Shown here: positions 1 through 11,457 of the stretch, piece by piece
Layout: the number at the start of each line of letters is the position of its first letter
Position numbering within the stretch: position 1 is the stretch's first letter
Assembly: GCA_000442015.1 (NCBI GenBank)
Contig: KE561313.1
Coordinates: 1-23,260 of the forward strand
Source of the DNA: Rozella allomycis CSF55
Taxonomy: Eukaryota; Rozellomycota
Length of the DNA stretch: 23,260 nt
Direction: 5' to 3'
The notes under the pieces: model-generated
What the model was told of the DNA's origin: nothing
Database searches by the model: none
Seen by the model: the letters and a program-made list of their open reading frames with translations, nothing else
Position numbers and translations under genes: made by a program

Positions 1-375
1 AATACCTCCCCGTCCAGTTAACGAGCACTGCGAGACTTGTCATTTGAATAATCAAGTACAAAAACCAGTCCTATCCTTTTCTGCATTTATAAAGATGGAA
101 TGGATGCTGAACTGAATCATTTTATTTCAAGTAAAGTTGGTCACTTCTCTCATTTGGAAACGGATTTCTGTCAATCCATTCGCATTGATCTCATGACTAG
201 GCACTTCTAATTTTACGAGTAGAGCATACATATGATGTGCCAATAAGATGAAATTAAAAAGGTAGGTATCATAAATAGATGGGCTTGGATATGTAATTAG
301 ACTTCATAAAAAGCCTATTAGCAAATTTAAACAAGCGGATCTACATAAAGAAATTGATTAATTTATTGACTGCGA
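1..375. other. Region without a supportable gene
   Basis: This 375-base stretch lies downstream of the membrane-protein gene on the minus strand. No recognisable exon was found. On the minus strand one frame stays open for about 58 codons, roughly from 310 down to 130, through a hydrophobic stretch reading FILLAHHMYALLVKL, but it has no good start, no clear splice sites and no family match I know. It could be the end of an unrecognised exon or a chance open frame. Confidence 0.4.
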
Positions 376-894
376 TCAAAATGAATATTTCGACTTTGTC
401 TTGTAATATTTTGCAACACCTGCCATTGAAGCGAGTAACCCTACTACTCCCAGTGTTCCGCCTATGACCATAAAGGCATCGATGCTATCATCATCTTCTT
501 CTTCTTCTTCTGTAAATGTAGCTTGTTCTTTTCCATTTGCATCTGGAACATGGATATGTTGTCTTTCGGTATAAGTTTCTGCTGGGATAGTTGATTTCTT
601 TTGAACGTTTTCTTGTGTAGCGGGGACATGAGCTTGTTGTACTGATTCGTCTGCAGTAACATCACCTTTTGCAGGATCTAGTTCATCAATTTTCTTTATA
701 AGCTTCTTTATAATCTTTTTAGAGGCTTCTGCCAACTCCTCCATCTCTTTGGCATCGGGTAGCTCAAACATTTTGTAATCAGAAGGTGTTATATCTTGAA
801 AGTCTTTGTCGATATATGTGCCAGGAATGACAAATTCATTGTTGGCAATAACGTGACCAGATATTAAGAGGGCTACGACATATTTAAAGTTCAT
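376..894 (-). CDS. Small single-pass membrane protein, unknown function
   Basis: A 172-residue intronless protein that I do not recognise. I chose the ATG at 894 because it directly precedes a signal-peptide-like segment (MNFKYVVALLISGHVIA); the frame is open upstream to an ATG at 945, which would add 17 residues and place the hydrophobic segment internally. The middle is polar with a lysine-rich helix (KKIIKKLIKKI) and a run of acidic residues (EEEEEDDD) near residue 130. A hydrophobic segment follows at about 140-160, then a short basic tail ending KYYKTKSKYSF. This suggests a type I membrane protein with its body in the secretory lumen or outside the cell. Its start lies 55 bases from the MCM4 stop on the same strand. 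The signal peptide and membrane segment are seen directly; no function can be assigned. Confidence 0.7.
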   Translation of the reverse strand: MNFKYVVALLISGHVIANNEFVIPGTYIDKDFQDITPSDYKMFELPDAKEMEELAEASKKIIKKLIKKIDELDPAKGDVTADESVQQAHVPATQENVQKKSTIPAETYTERQHIHVPDANGKEQATFTEEEEEDDDSIDAFMVIGGTLGVVGLLASMAGVAKYYKTKSKYSF

Positions 895-949
895 CGTTGG
901 GATAGTGGTGGCGTAGTGCAGCATAGAAAAATAGAAATAAATCAATTTA

Positions 950-3682
950 TTAAGTTATACGACGAATAGTAGCAGTTTTCTTTTTGACTGAGCCAGATAT
1001 TTGAATTTGAGAATCATCTTCCAATTCACGTAGAGCTTCATGGAGTGCTGCTTCGGTAATAGGCTAGTTAAATAAGAGGGAAATGATTACAATAGTAGAT
1101 TGAGCTTGAAGATCAGATAGAAGCTGATCAAATTTAATTTGTTTTGAAGATAGATTTGATATGATAGCAGAGCGTAATTTTTCCAAGAGATCTCTAGAAG
1201 CTGAACTTCTTCCAGTGGTGATTAAATCCATGTCTATTCTTCCGGTTGAGGGATCAATAGCATAGTGAAGAAGAGCGTTTTTAACAAGACGAAGGGCTTC
1301 TTGGACATCTTCAACATCAACAGACAAGGACAACCTAGTTAGGAATGTGAGAATGAGATACCTTGCTTTTGCATGAGCTTCAGATAAACGAATGAGAGAT
1401 TCTAATTGTCTTGTTGTGGCACTAACAGTTTTTCCAGACCCATTAACTTTTCTCATAGAGACGTAAGATTCCACCAATAAATCAGAAGCGTCATCAGAAA
1501 TTATTGGTTTGATGTTTTCTCTTGCATAGGAAATAAAAGTTGTTAATTTGTTTATTGGCTATTAATGATAAAAGGAAATATATTACGATTGTTCCTTTGG
1601 TGATATTGTTGTAATCTTTAGTGTATAAAGAGATTAAATGATGTGCCAATCTTCTGTCAGTTTCAGCAGAGGGATTATCTAGCAAGAGATAGATTAGATC
1701 AAAGCGAGAGAGAAGAGTTGGTGGGAGATTTAGATTTTCTACGATTGATTTATTTGTGTTGTATTTAGAATCAACAGGGTTAGCAGAAGCTAGAACAGAA
1801 GTTCTTGCGTTGAGAGTAGCAATGATGCCTCTCTTAGCAATGGAAACAGTTTGTTGTTCCATCGCTTCATGTAAAATAGCTCTTGTTGAATCAGACATTT
1901 TATCAAATTCATCAATACAACAAATACCACCATCGCTCAAGACTAGAGCACCACTTTCTAAAACAACTTGATTTGTTTCTGGATCTCTTGTAATGTAGGC
2001 AGTCAATCCAACAGCTGAAGATCCTTTGCCTGAAGTGTACATTCCTCTTGGTGCCAACTTGTGAACATATTGTAATAACTGTGATTTTGAAACACCAGGG
2101 TCACCAGCTAATAGAATATGAATATCACCCCTGAATCTTGAATTTCCATTTCTTTGAAATAATTTTGAAGTTCCACCAAACAATTGAAGCAACAAACCTT
2201 TCTTTATATCTTCCAAACCCCAGATAGATGGAGCCAAAGATTCACTTAATGTTTCATACAGATTTGGAATTTGTTTAATTTCATTTACTATTTCTTCAAC
2301 TCTTTCTTTTTCTTGAATCATTTCTTCTTCGTGGATTGTTAAATAATCACTAGTGGTCATTTCTTCTTGAATCAATTTCATTCTATTATTCAATCTCTTC
2401 TTTATATGCAACACATCCAAATATGTTCTAAAAATAGATTTCATCGTCCTCATTCTCGGATTCACCCTCACCGGCGCTGATCTATACATCCCCGTTATCT
2501 CTATACGATCGCCAGGCCTCACAACATCCACCAAACTATCATACACCATCAATGTAACTGTATGCGGTGTCTGCCCTTCTGGTATTTCATCTATTCTAAA
2601 CTTCACACTATATCATTACCAGGGGTTTCTTGCAATCTAATAATTTGTTTATCTGCAAAAATACATCTGTTATGAACAAGAATCATACTGTCTGGACTGT
2701 TACATCCATCATTGGGGCACTTAGATGGCTCACTTATAATACCCTTGTTAATCTCAACATTCATTCCAAATCCACACACACAACATTGAAAATATCCTAT
2801 TATTATCTCTACTAATTTTTACCTTGACGCATATCTGGAATAATCCCACTGCATCGGATAACAAGCCCTTTAACAGACACTAAATTATCAATATCATTGG
2901 GATCCAATTGTCTCATATTAGCAACCTTCTCCAAATTAAACGGTCTAACTTGAATAACACCTCCATTTTCTCCACTATCGTACATTCTGTCATACAATTC
3001 ATTAGTCACCGTGTCCATAATCGCAATAATCTCTTGCGGAAATGCAATCAATTGTTCATAAAGCTCACTTGTCTCTTCCCACTCTCTCAAATCATTCGTA
3101 TCAAGCGACAAATGATATATCTCAGTTTCATGTATCTGTCGCAACATCTGCACATACACACCTTCCCCTCCTGGAACCGCCTTGTATCCCACAAAAAATG
3201 ACTTGAATGTATTATACACTTTATTATATTGTATATCAGTTCCCCATATAACTCTAACACCTTCAGGATGCTCTTCCTCCACCTGCATCGTTTCTCGCAT
3301 TTCAGCATCTAATTGCTGTCTACGTGGCACTCTATTAGACATCACACTCTCAAAACTATATATCCATCTTACTTGTTGTTTTCCTCACTTTGCATTTGAG
3401 GTAAAGAACTCACAAATCCGTCAGCCAAGTCTGGGCGTCGTGCTGAACTCGCTGGCTCCCTAGCTGACGACGATAATCCAGGATAAACTAGTGGAGACGA
3501 ATTTCCATCCATCTTATCACTCACCATATTTGCTATTTTCTTTTAAGGGTGCACAGTTACCATCTGTATTCGCTCCTTCATTTTGGTTTTTACTGCTTGC
3601 AATGCTTGCTTCAGAAAATGGCATATTATCTATGTCATTTTTATATCACAGTTTTACTTGTAGAAGGATCCGTATTAACCAT
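950..3682 (-). CDS. MCM4: DNA replication licensing factor MCM4 (MCM helicase subunit)
   Basis: Subunit of the MCM2-7 replicative helicase, acting in the nucleus. Nine exons (3682-3658, 3629-3561, 3532-3373, 3331-2823, 2796-2620, 2590-1587, 1558-1362, 1334-1091, 1063-950) join in frame to 832 residues, close to the usual MCM4 length. The N-tail has the SSPL-Y-P motif of fungal MCM4, followed by VRVIWGTDI at the start of the conserved N domain. A zinc site is at about C259/C262/C281/C286. Walker A (GDPGVSKSQ) is at about 476-484, Walker B (IDEFDKM) at 539-545 and the arginine finger (SRFDLI) near 609. The introns are 28, 28, 41, 26, 29, 28, 27 and 27 nt. The 41-nt gap could also be spliced as 17 nt in frame. 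The first exon is only 25 nt; the start there is inferred from frame continuity. The stop TAA overlaps an AATAAA signal. Confidence 0.95.
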
Positions 3683-3820
3683 TTCTCAAACCAGGGTCAC
3701 TCTCTTCATTATAAAATGAAGCTGGCTTTTTCCATTGCATTACATACATAACTTAACACAAATGTATTACAAAAAGATATTATGCAACAGCACATACATT
3801 ACTTATTTTATTTACATGAC

Positions 3821-4216
3821 CTATTTTTCTAATGCCTTTTGTAACTGTATAGCATCTAGATTGCTGGTTGCAAGCTAATTCAATGAAATAGAATATAATT
3901 TACCATATCTAGCAATATGTCTATTTTAAATTTCAACATTTGATTTTCTTCCAAAAGCTGTCGGTTAATTTCTTTAAGCTGTGATGCTTTCTTGGTAGCT
4001 GTATCGCCCTCTACAGACACTATTTTCAGCATCATTAAATTCAATACCAAGATTCCAGCAGTTGTTTTCATAGGAGAGTTGATTGCCATCCAAATTCAAA
4101 GTAATCGGAACTCCAATATCTCCAAATTGTATATCCCGAATGTCCTTAATAGGCGATTTAACGAAACTGTCTGAAAATCTCCTTGTTCTTTCCTTTACTG
4201 TTTCCCATGTCGACAT
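3821..4216 (-). CDS. CBY1: Chibby homologue (basal body / ciliary protein)
   Basis: A 112-residue protein in three exons (4216-4048, 4019-3904, 3874-3821) with introns of 28 and 29 nt. It follows the animal Chibby1 layout: a short basic Ser/Thr-rich N-part, a core with LNLDGNQLSYENNCW (compare the Chibby pattern of N-L-G-x-L-x-x-E-N-x-x-W), then a leucine-rich coiled coil with NRQLLEENQMLKFKIDILLD running to the C-terminus. In animals Chibby sits at the distal basal body and helps ciliary vesicle docking; it was first described as a beta-catenin antagonist. Here the ciliary role is the likely one (inference). Without both splices the frame breaks inside the conserved region; with them the match is continuous. 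It lies between MCM4 and the UIM gene, all on the same strand. Confidence 0.88.
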
Positions 4217-4315
4217 TTATTCTTTGTTGTTGAAGGTGAAAACATAAACATTGAGATACAATGCAAAATTGATAAAATGAGCTCAAAATTGTTTATTACA
4301 AAGGCTTAAAGATGC

Positions 4316-4639
4316 TTAAAATCTTGAATTCCATATCCTATTTTCTGAATTAGAGTACTTCGATGGAGCAAACGTTCGTCTTTTTGCCGTTTCTTCCAGG
4401 CATTCTACTTCCTCAAATAAAATACCAAGCAACCTTTCTTTAATGTATTGGGTAGCGTCAACAACATCTTTAATAGAATTATTGTTCTTTTTCTTGTTTT
4501 TGGATTTTGTTTGGACACTTACATTTTCTGGCAAACTTAGAGCAATCGCTAATTCAAGTTCATCTGATTCTTCATAAAGCGGTTTAGATTTTGAACAATT
4601 TAAATAATACTTGTCCTGAAATGCAAGGTCATCTTCCAT
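4316..4639 (-). CDS. Small protein with a ubiquitin-interacting motif
   Basis: A 107-residue intronless protein, start ATG at 4639. Residues near 24-38 (EESDELELAIALSLPE) fit the ubiquitin-interacting motif pattern: acidic residues, then L-x-x-A-I-x-x-S-L-x-E. A lysine/asparagine-rich linker (KSKNKKKNNN) follows, then a helical segment (YIKERLLGILFEEVECLEE). A UIM suggests binding to ubiquitin or ubiquitinated cargo, but I do not recognise the family. A 37-codon ORF in another frame (4755-4642) ends 2 bases before this start. An AATAAA occurs just downstream of the stop. The UIM call rests on the motif pattern alone. Confidence 0.65.
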   Translation of the reverse strand: MEDDLAFQDKYYLNCSKSKPLYEESDELELAIALSLPENVSVQTKSKNKKKNNNSIKDVVDATQYIKERLLGILFEEVECLEETAKRRTFAPSKYSNSENRIWNSRF

Positions 4640-4641
4640 TC

Positions 4642-4755
4642 TTAGGTATTCTGCCCCGAAAATAATTTTGAAAAATCACAGTCGCAGCAAATGTTGTTGT
4701 GATAATTAAAGTTGAGGTATTGTTGATAATGTGACTGGTAACCTTGTAATGGCAT
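4642..4755 (-). other. Upstream ORF, 37 codons, ending 2 nt before the UIM gene
   Basis: ATG at 4755 opens a 37-codon frame starting MPLQGYQSHYQQYLNF that ends with TAA at 4644-4642, leaving two bases before the ATG of the UIM gene at 4639. The composition looks like protein (Tyr/Gln/Asn/Cys mix) and not like the A/T-rich noncoding stretches nearby. It could be a regulatory uORF in the 5' leader, an unrecognised first exon or chance. I found no splice that joins it cleanly to the UIM frame; a 47-nt intron would, but that is outside the local size range. Confidence 0.3.
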
Positions 4756-4881
4756 AGTCATCTGTCATCGTAATTAGTTTATGGGACAAATAAGGTACAA
4801 GTCGAAAGCAAATGACGAAAATCATTTTTATTTACATATACATACACACATTAGTATCTTGCTTGTTTCAATGTTTAATCA

Positions 4882-6222
4882 CTAAACATTATCTAATCGG
4901 GGAATCTTAGATTTGTATTGCTCCACCAAGTAACGCCATCGCGGCTTTCTGCATTGTGCATATCTTGAGCCTCCCTTCCTGATGTTTTGTATCCTGATAG
5001 ATTTTGAACATTGCTTAAGGCCCCCATAAACGTTTGTTAACCAATTATCAGAAAACCAGTCCTTTATCTCCACGGGGTAAAGCCATCCAAAGATTTCATA
5101 ATGTTTTCTAGAAACCATAGCCTGTGTCAATAGTTTACAATTCCAGACAATATCGCATGGCCCCACAACCCCAAAATCCTCATTCAAAGAAAGAGAACGA
5201 GTGAATTTATCACTCCATCCTTCGTCAAGAAATTTAACGTCGTCATTCAATTGATAAAAATAATCACAACCCTCAGACATGGCCTTTATAAATAAGGAAT
5301 TCCAAATATATGTCAACCATGCATTGGAATAGGGTAATTCCAAATATCTTACCAAAATTCGCTGCCCGGGAAAATATTTTTCAATGTATTTGAGTACTTC
5401 AACGCGGTTCTTGTATTTTTTGAAAAAATTATCATTTCTATCAAAACCAATATACAACACATAACGGAAGTTTTCAAGATCATTGCTACTTATAGTAGAA
5501 TTTAAGGTTGGAATCAAATATTTTATTAAAGGTAACGATCTGATTGATCCTATACCCTTGCCAAGAACTGGAACACCCAACCCAATAGTAGTCTTGAATG
5601 ATAAAGGGAGTTTAAAGTGATCGTAATTATCAAAATAGTATTTATCAAACATTATGTTGCAATACATTTTATGGTATTTTGCCGATTTGGGGTCTAATTG
5701 TCGAAAGTACGTTCCGTTTTGAAGAATCTCTTTACTTTCAGTGAGATTTAGATACGAGAGATGTTTATGTTTTAATATCGAATCAAGATATTTGTATGAC
5801 AATTTTGATGAAAAAACAGTACCGGCCTTGATTACTACTATGTTGCTGGTTTCTGTCAATTGATTGGATACTTTGATGAACTGACAATTCTTCCAGAGTA
5901 ATATTTCTTGATATTCATCAGAGTCAGGTTTGAAAGAAGAAGTTCCAATAAATATTTTTGGCGGTATCGTTACTCCTCTCGAATAGAAATGAATTGACTA
6001 ATTTCAAAATATCCATGTCATTACTCCAACTGTCTCTCTAAACGATGTAATGTCGCAATCTTCGTGGCATTCTATGAGTATGCTTAATGGTGTTTGCTGG
6101 TTCTGCTGTTGATCGCTGGCAGATGAATGTGGAACTTTTAGATTCGATAAGGCATATATTGTTAGAAATGTACAAATAAGGGTAACTGATCTTTTCCATG
6201 ATAATGATTTGATTTTTTTCAT
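4882..6222 (-). CDS. Type II membrane GT-A-like glycosyltransferase
   Basis: A 437-residue protein in two exons (6222-6025, 5997-4882) joined by a 27-nt intron. The N-terminus MKKIKSLSWKR followed by a hydrophobic stretch (residues 12-28) is a classic Golgi signal-anchor. The long C-terminal part has a nucleotide-sugar GT-A pattern: YVLYIGFDRND, then GCDYFYQLNDDVKF, whose NDD at about 317-319 is the likely metal-binding DxD-like triad, then VVGPCD and WFSDNWLTNVYG. I recall a family with this arrangement in diverse protists and algae, but I cannot name a substrate. It probably acts in the Golgi lumen (inference). Without the splice the N-anchor would end at a stop and the catalytic part would lack an ATG start. 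Confidence 0.75.
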
Positions 6223-6329
6223 ACTTGTTTACTGAAACAAAATGTAAACACTAAACATTAAAGTTCAACTCAAAAGAAAAAGACTGGATTCTAAAAAAAA
6301 TTGATTAAAGAATGAAAATGTTGAAATGT

Positions 6330-7054
6330 TTATTGGACATATTTGCTCATAAACTTTCTATGAAAATCGCTTCTTATTAGATCGTTTATAAATCTCTTTT
6401 TTGGTTTCTGGTCGCTTCCTCGGGCTTGATTTTTAAATATGACATCATCATACCACCTTTAGTCTTAAATTAGTTTTACCATTACTTTTTCTTCAATTTT
6501 CCCGTATCTTGATTCAAAAGTGGATTCCCAATCATCGCTCTATTTGACTTTTCTCTTTCTTCTCTTTCTAATTCCTCCAATGCCAGCTTTCCTTGCTCTT
6601 TCTTCCTTTCTTCTTTGATTTTTTCTAATTCTTTTAACAATTCTGCGGTATCATCTTCCTCTTCAGCAGAAAAGTCACTATCGTCATCACTGGATTCGTC
6701 ATCGTCTTTATCCAAATCGAGAATTTCAGGACTTATTTTCAGTTTTTTATTCGCGGATGTGACTTCAGTTTCTACAGATGAACTTTTGGTGTCTGGTTTT
6801 TCGTTTAATAGAAGTGCTTTTAAATCTCTGGCTTGTATTTCAGCTTTGGTATTTTGGCCTGGTTGTCTTTAATATAAAAATAAATATTTTGGTACCTTAA
6901 CTTTAATTTTGTGTGAGCAGCCATATCTCTTGCACCAAATTGCCTTGTAGGAGGTAAACCTTTTTGATCTCTGATGCTATTTCCTCCAAGAGCGTTTGTC
7001 CAACTAAATTTAAAGCGAAGGAATATGATACGTTGGTTTATGAGCAGTTGTCAT
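6330..7054 (-). CDS. CWC15: Pre-mRNA-splicing factor CWC15
   Basis: A 212-residue component of the Prp19/CDC5L-associated spliceosome, in four exons (7054-7032, 7003-6896, 6866-6486, 6456-6330) with introns of 28, 29 and 29 nt. The N-terminus MTTAHKPTW matches the CWC15 start MTTAxRPT. Next come HTKLKLRQPGQ, a long acidic middle ([20 protein letters not shown]), a helix-forming [14 protein letters not shown] region, GNPLLN and the conserved C-terminal box [12 protein letters not shown] followed by FHRKFMSKY. Length is close to the human protein. The first exon is only 23 nt. CWC15 helps stabilise the active-site RNA network of the spliceosome, of interest in a genome with 26-32 nt introns. 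The stop TAA is embedded in an AATAAA. Confidence 0.93.
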
Positions 7055-7133
7055 TTAGAGCAGTGTTTAAGCCACGAATTATTCCAATGATAAAATTTAA
7101 AAGGAAAAAAGGAAATTAATAGACGAATTATAT

Positions 7134-9712
7134 TTATTGATTATAATAATTGTTGAAATCTAAACGAAAAGCCAAAAATTTTAATTCTGGAGAGCCATGG
7201 CAAGACAAATCATTCATGAACTGTTTCAGATTTTTCTAATTAACAATGAAAGGAACTTCATTTACTTTGAAATTTTGAAGATTTTGTGCAAGATTTTGAA
7301 ATAGTTTATTGTAGATGAGGGATTCTTGATTTTTAGCCTCTAAATCTGCTCGTTCATCTTGTAGTGTTAAACCCCAAAGACCTTGAGAAGAGCGTTCAAA
7401 TTGCAAGAGTTTTACTTGTTGTCTTCTGGAATGCATTTGATGCGCTAAATTTAAGAAAGAATGTTGAAGATTTATTTGTTCAAAGATGATAGAAAACAAG
7501 AGTGTTAAAGATTGATAATGAGACACCTAGAAGAAACAAGTAAGAAAGAATTACGTTTAAGAGGCATCCCTTTTCTATTGTAGATAAAAACATGTCGTGA
7601 GAAGTGATGAGTTTATCAATGTCGATTTCACGTTGAGAAATTTTGTCGAGAAAATCAATCCACGACAATTCAATGACTTCAAATTGAATGAAATATTGTA
7701 ATTGATTTAAAAAATGATTCATTTCAGCCAAGAGAGTGTGAATTTTGAGATTTTCAAAATCAATGTCATCTTTCAAGGCTGAATAGATGTGTTTATTAGA
7801 CATGTGATCTTTATAAATGTTTATTAGATTGTGCTCTAATCTTTTAATTCTCCAGAGGAATTGAAACAAGCGAAGATATTTCTCCATTGCATTTAAATCT
7901 ATTATTGTGTTTAAAGGGAAATTTATGTGAAAATCTAAAGAAAAAACATCCCATCCAGTATCCTGGTTAGAAATTGGCAACAGCCGAACATCCAATCTTT
8001 TAAGAATTTCTTCATGATCAAATTGAGCGTTTGAACTTCTGATTGCTGTTTCTAAAATGCCTGTTAAATTATGACGAAATAGATTTTCAGCTGATTGATC
8101 AAGTCTATTAGAAAGAAGATCCAACATTGTTTGAACAAAATCACCTTGCCCCAGCAACAAATATTTCTTCAATGCTTTGAAATTGTCAACTAGACGATAT
8201 TTCTTCAACAAAATATTCTTCAATTCTTCACTCCTTTCATAATGAAGTATTTCTATTTCTTCAGCCATTTCAGAATAAAATTCATCTTTATTATCTTTAT
8301 TTTAATAGAAATTACAATCACAATTCAAAATATTTTTTTCTGAAATTTCATGATTCATTGCCCTCATAAAGTTTATTGATTTCCCAAGGCTAAATATTTT
8401 CTCTGCTGCATTTGTTGGTATAAAACATGGAAGATATTCTTTTCTAAAATAATATTTATTTCTCCAAATGTTATCGCTATTATCTTTGCATGCAACAAAA
8501 AACTCATCAAATGGATCTTCAACCACCCCTTCATTAATCCACAAATTTATCATTTTAAAAAATGGCTTGGTGGCTTCATTTATCAATCTTTCCATCAACG
8601 TTTTCACTGACACATCCCCATGAGTAGTAAAGTTATACAAAACTGTCAACAAATCGCTCCCTTTCAAAACTTTTAATATTTTTAAAAATTTATTACGAGA
8701 ACAAAGACGGCAAAGTGAAGACAAAAGTTTCAATTTGTAAATTTCCATTTGACTAGCAGAAATTATTCTCTTCAATGAAAATAAAGAATCGCTATTGAAA
8801 TGACTCTCCAAAGTCGCAACAAACTTCAAATACGATTGAAGTTCTTCATTCAATGCAAATGCAAAACTCTTAAACATTAAAACGATTCCAGTTTACTTGA
8901 TTCATCAATCCAACTGTGTTTCCTTTCTTACTTTGTTCAATGTACTCGTTTATAATTTTATAATTCCATCCACTTTGAGCTAATTCCATCAACAATCGTC
9001 TTTCAGTATTTCTTAATGGTTTCTTCATTTTGTATTCATTTTGAACATTATCAAATCCTATAAACATCCCATCAATGCCCTGCATCAAAAATAACCCTTC
9101 TCTAACCAATTCACTTTCTTTATTAACTCTTTTCATCTTTATCTCTTTAAATTTCTCCCAGGCTTTTTCTTGTGATTCTATTTTCTTTTCAGGTATCGGT
9201 AATGATACCATTTCTGATTCCTTTAAAATGAATCCAACATTATTATTTTACTTTAAAACTAGTTAATTCGAAGCTCTCTAGAAATGATGGACCTTCCTTT
9301 GCTCAAATTTTAATACCTAGCTTACTCCAACTTGAACAGGCTCAACACCACCTCTTTGAATCTGTAAAAATAAATACAGTATTTCCCATTTCTTATCATA
9401 CTTGACTTTGTCGGCTAACTGTGCAATTCTAATCGCTCCATCCATATGTTCTTGTTGTACCACTATTATATGTCATCTGTAAAGATTACTTTTTTTCTGA
9501 ATAGCTTGGATCACAGAATTTTCATCTTTGACTACAGAAATTGCGAGTTTTGACGACAAAAGTTGCTGCAAATAAAAGACTAGCGGCTTCAGTCCTTCAC
9601 TATCTTCTTTTACTTTCAGAAATTGAATCACAAGCTTTTCTAACATCATATTCAACACATTTCTGCTGGGTGTTCTATCTTCATAGTTTGCCTTTGTTCC
9701 TAACATTCGCAT
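7134..9712 (-). CDS. TUBGCP3: Gamma-tubulin complex component 3 (Spc98/GCP3)
   Basis: Microtubule-nucleating gamma-tubulin ring complex subunit. Eight exons (9712-9490, 9462-9326, 9296-9252, 9220-8897, 8868-8316, 8285-7555, 7526-7266, 7235-7134) give 791 residues. Markers of GCP3 are KKWEILYLFLQ near the N-terminus, LVREGLFLMQGIDG, GLMNQSFAFALNEEL, the GRIP1-type GKSINF, then YLLLGQGDF, HNLTGILETAIR, LDVRLL, DTGWDVFSLD and the C-terminal LAFRLDFNNYY. Introns are 27, 29, 31, 28, 30 (or 21), 28 and 30 nt; at 8315 both the 8286 and 8295 acceptors keep frame. The start at 9712 is provisional: an ATG-GTG with GTAAGT and a 32-nt intron just upstream would also join in frame. It nucleates microtubules at spindle poles and, in flagellates, basal bodies. 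The stop overlaps AATAAA. Confidence 0.93.
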
Positions 9713-9946
9713 ACAATGTGGCTGGGAATCTTCAACCTCTCAATCAAACTTACCACCATTTTTATCTTTATTGTTTATATAGTAATGAATTTCATGTCTG
9801 TATCTTTTCGAACTAAAGATTTGCAAGTACACTCAAGTGTTAATAAAAAGTTGGCATTATTCTTTTAGCGCTAACATTTTCATTATCCATAATTCATTTC
9901 CATAATTAAAGTATTTGATTGTTTCTTTATTTATATTTGTATATCA
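9713..9946. promoter_or_regulatory. Divergent promoter region, GCP3 / TTLL9
   Basis: The 234 bases between the two start codons must hold both 5' leaders and promoters, since the genes point away from each other. The stretch is A/T-rich with no recognised motif. Sharing one control region would suit two microtubule/flagellar genes, but co-regulation is inference. Confidence 0.45.
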
Positions 9947-11287
<1,341 letters not shown>

Positions 11288-11457
11288 TAAGATCGTTAAT
11301 AGTGTATAGAATTGATGATACCGAAGGTTTTGATAAAAACAATAGACCAAAATCAAAAAGAGTGACCAAGAAGTGAATAAAACAATACATCGCGTATTAA
11401 AAACTTTACTAGTTTTCTTGAAATTCTTTTAATATTTAACACATTTTTCAATTCTTT

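Noticed and set aside
950-3682. MCM4 read as a frameshifted pseudogene
   Set aside because: Every break coincides with a GT-AG segment of 26-41 nt, and removing them restores the family alignment exactly. The same holds for all other genes here.
3491-3751. Plus-strand 86-codon ORF upstream of MCM4
   Set aside because: The same bases hold the MCM4 N-terminal exons and two 28-nt introns on the minus strand.
9541-9816. Plus-strand 91-codon ORF
   Set aside because: It is antisense to the GCP3 first exon, and its remaining part covers the divergent promoter region.
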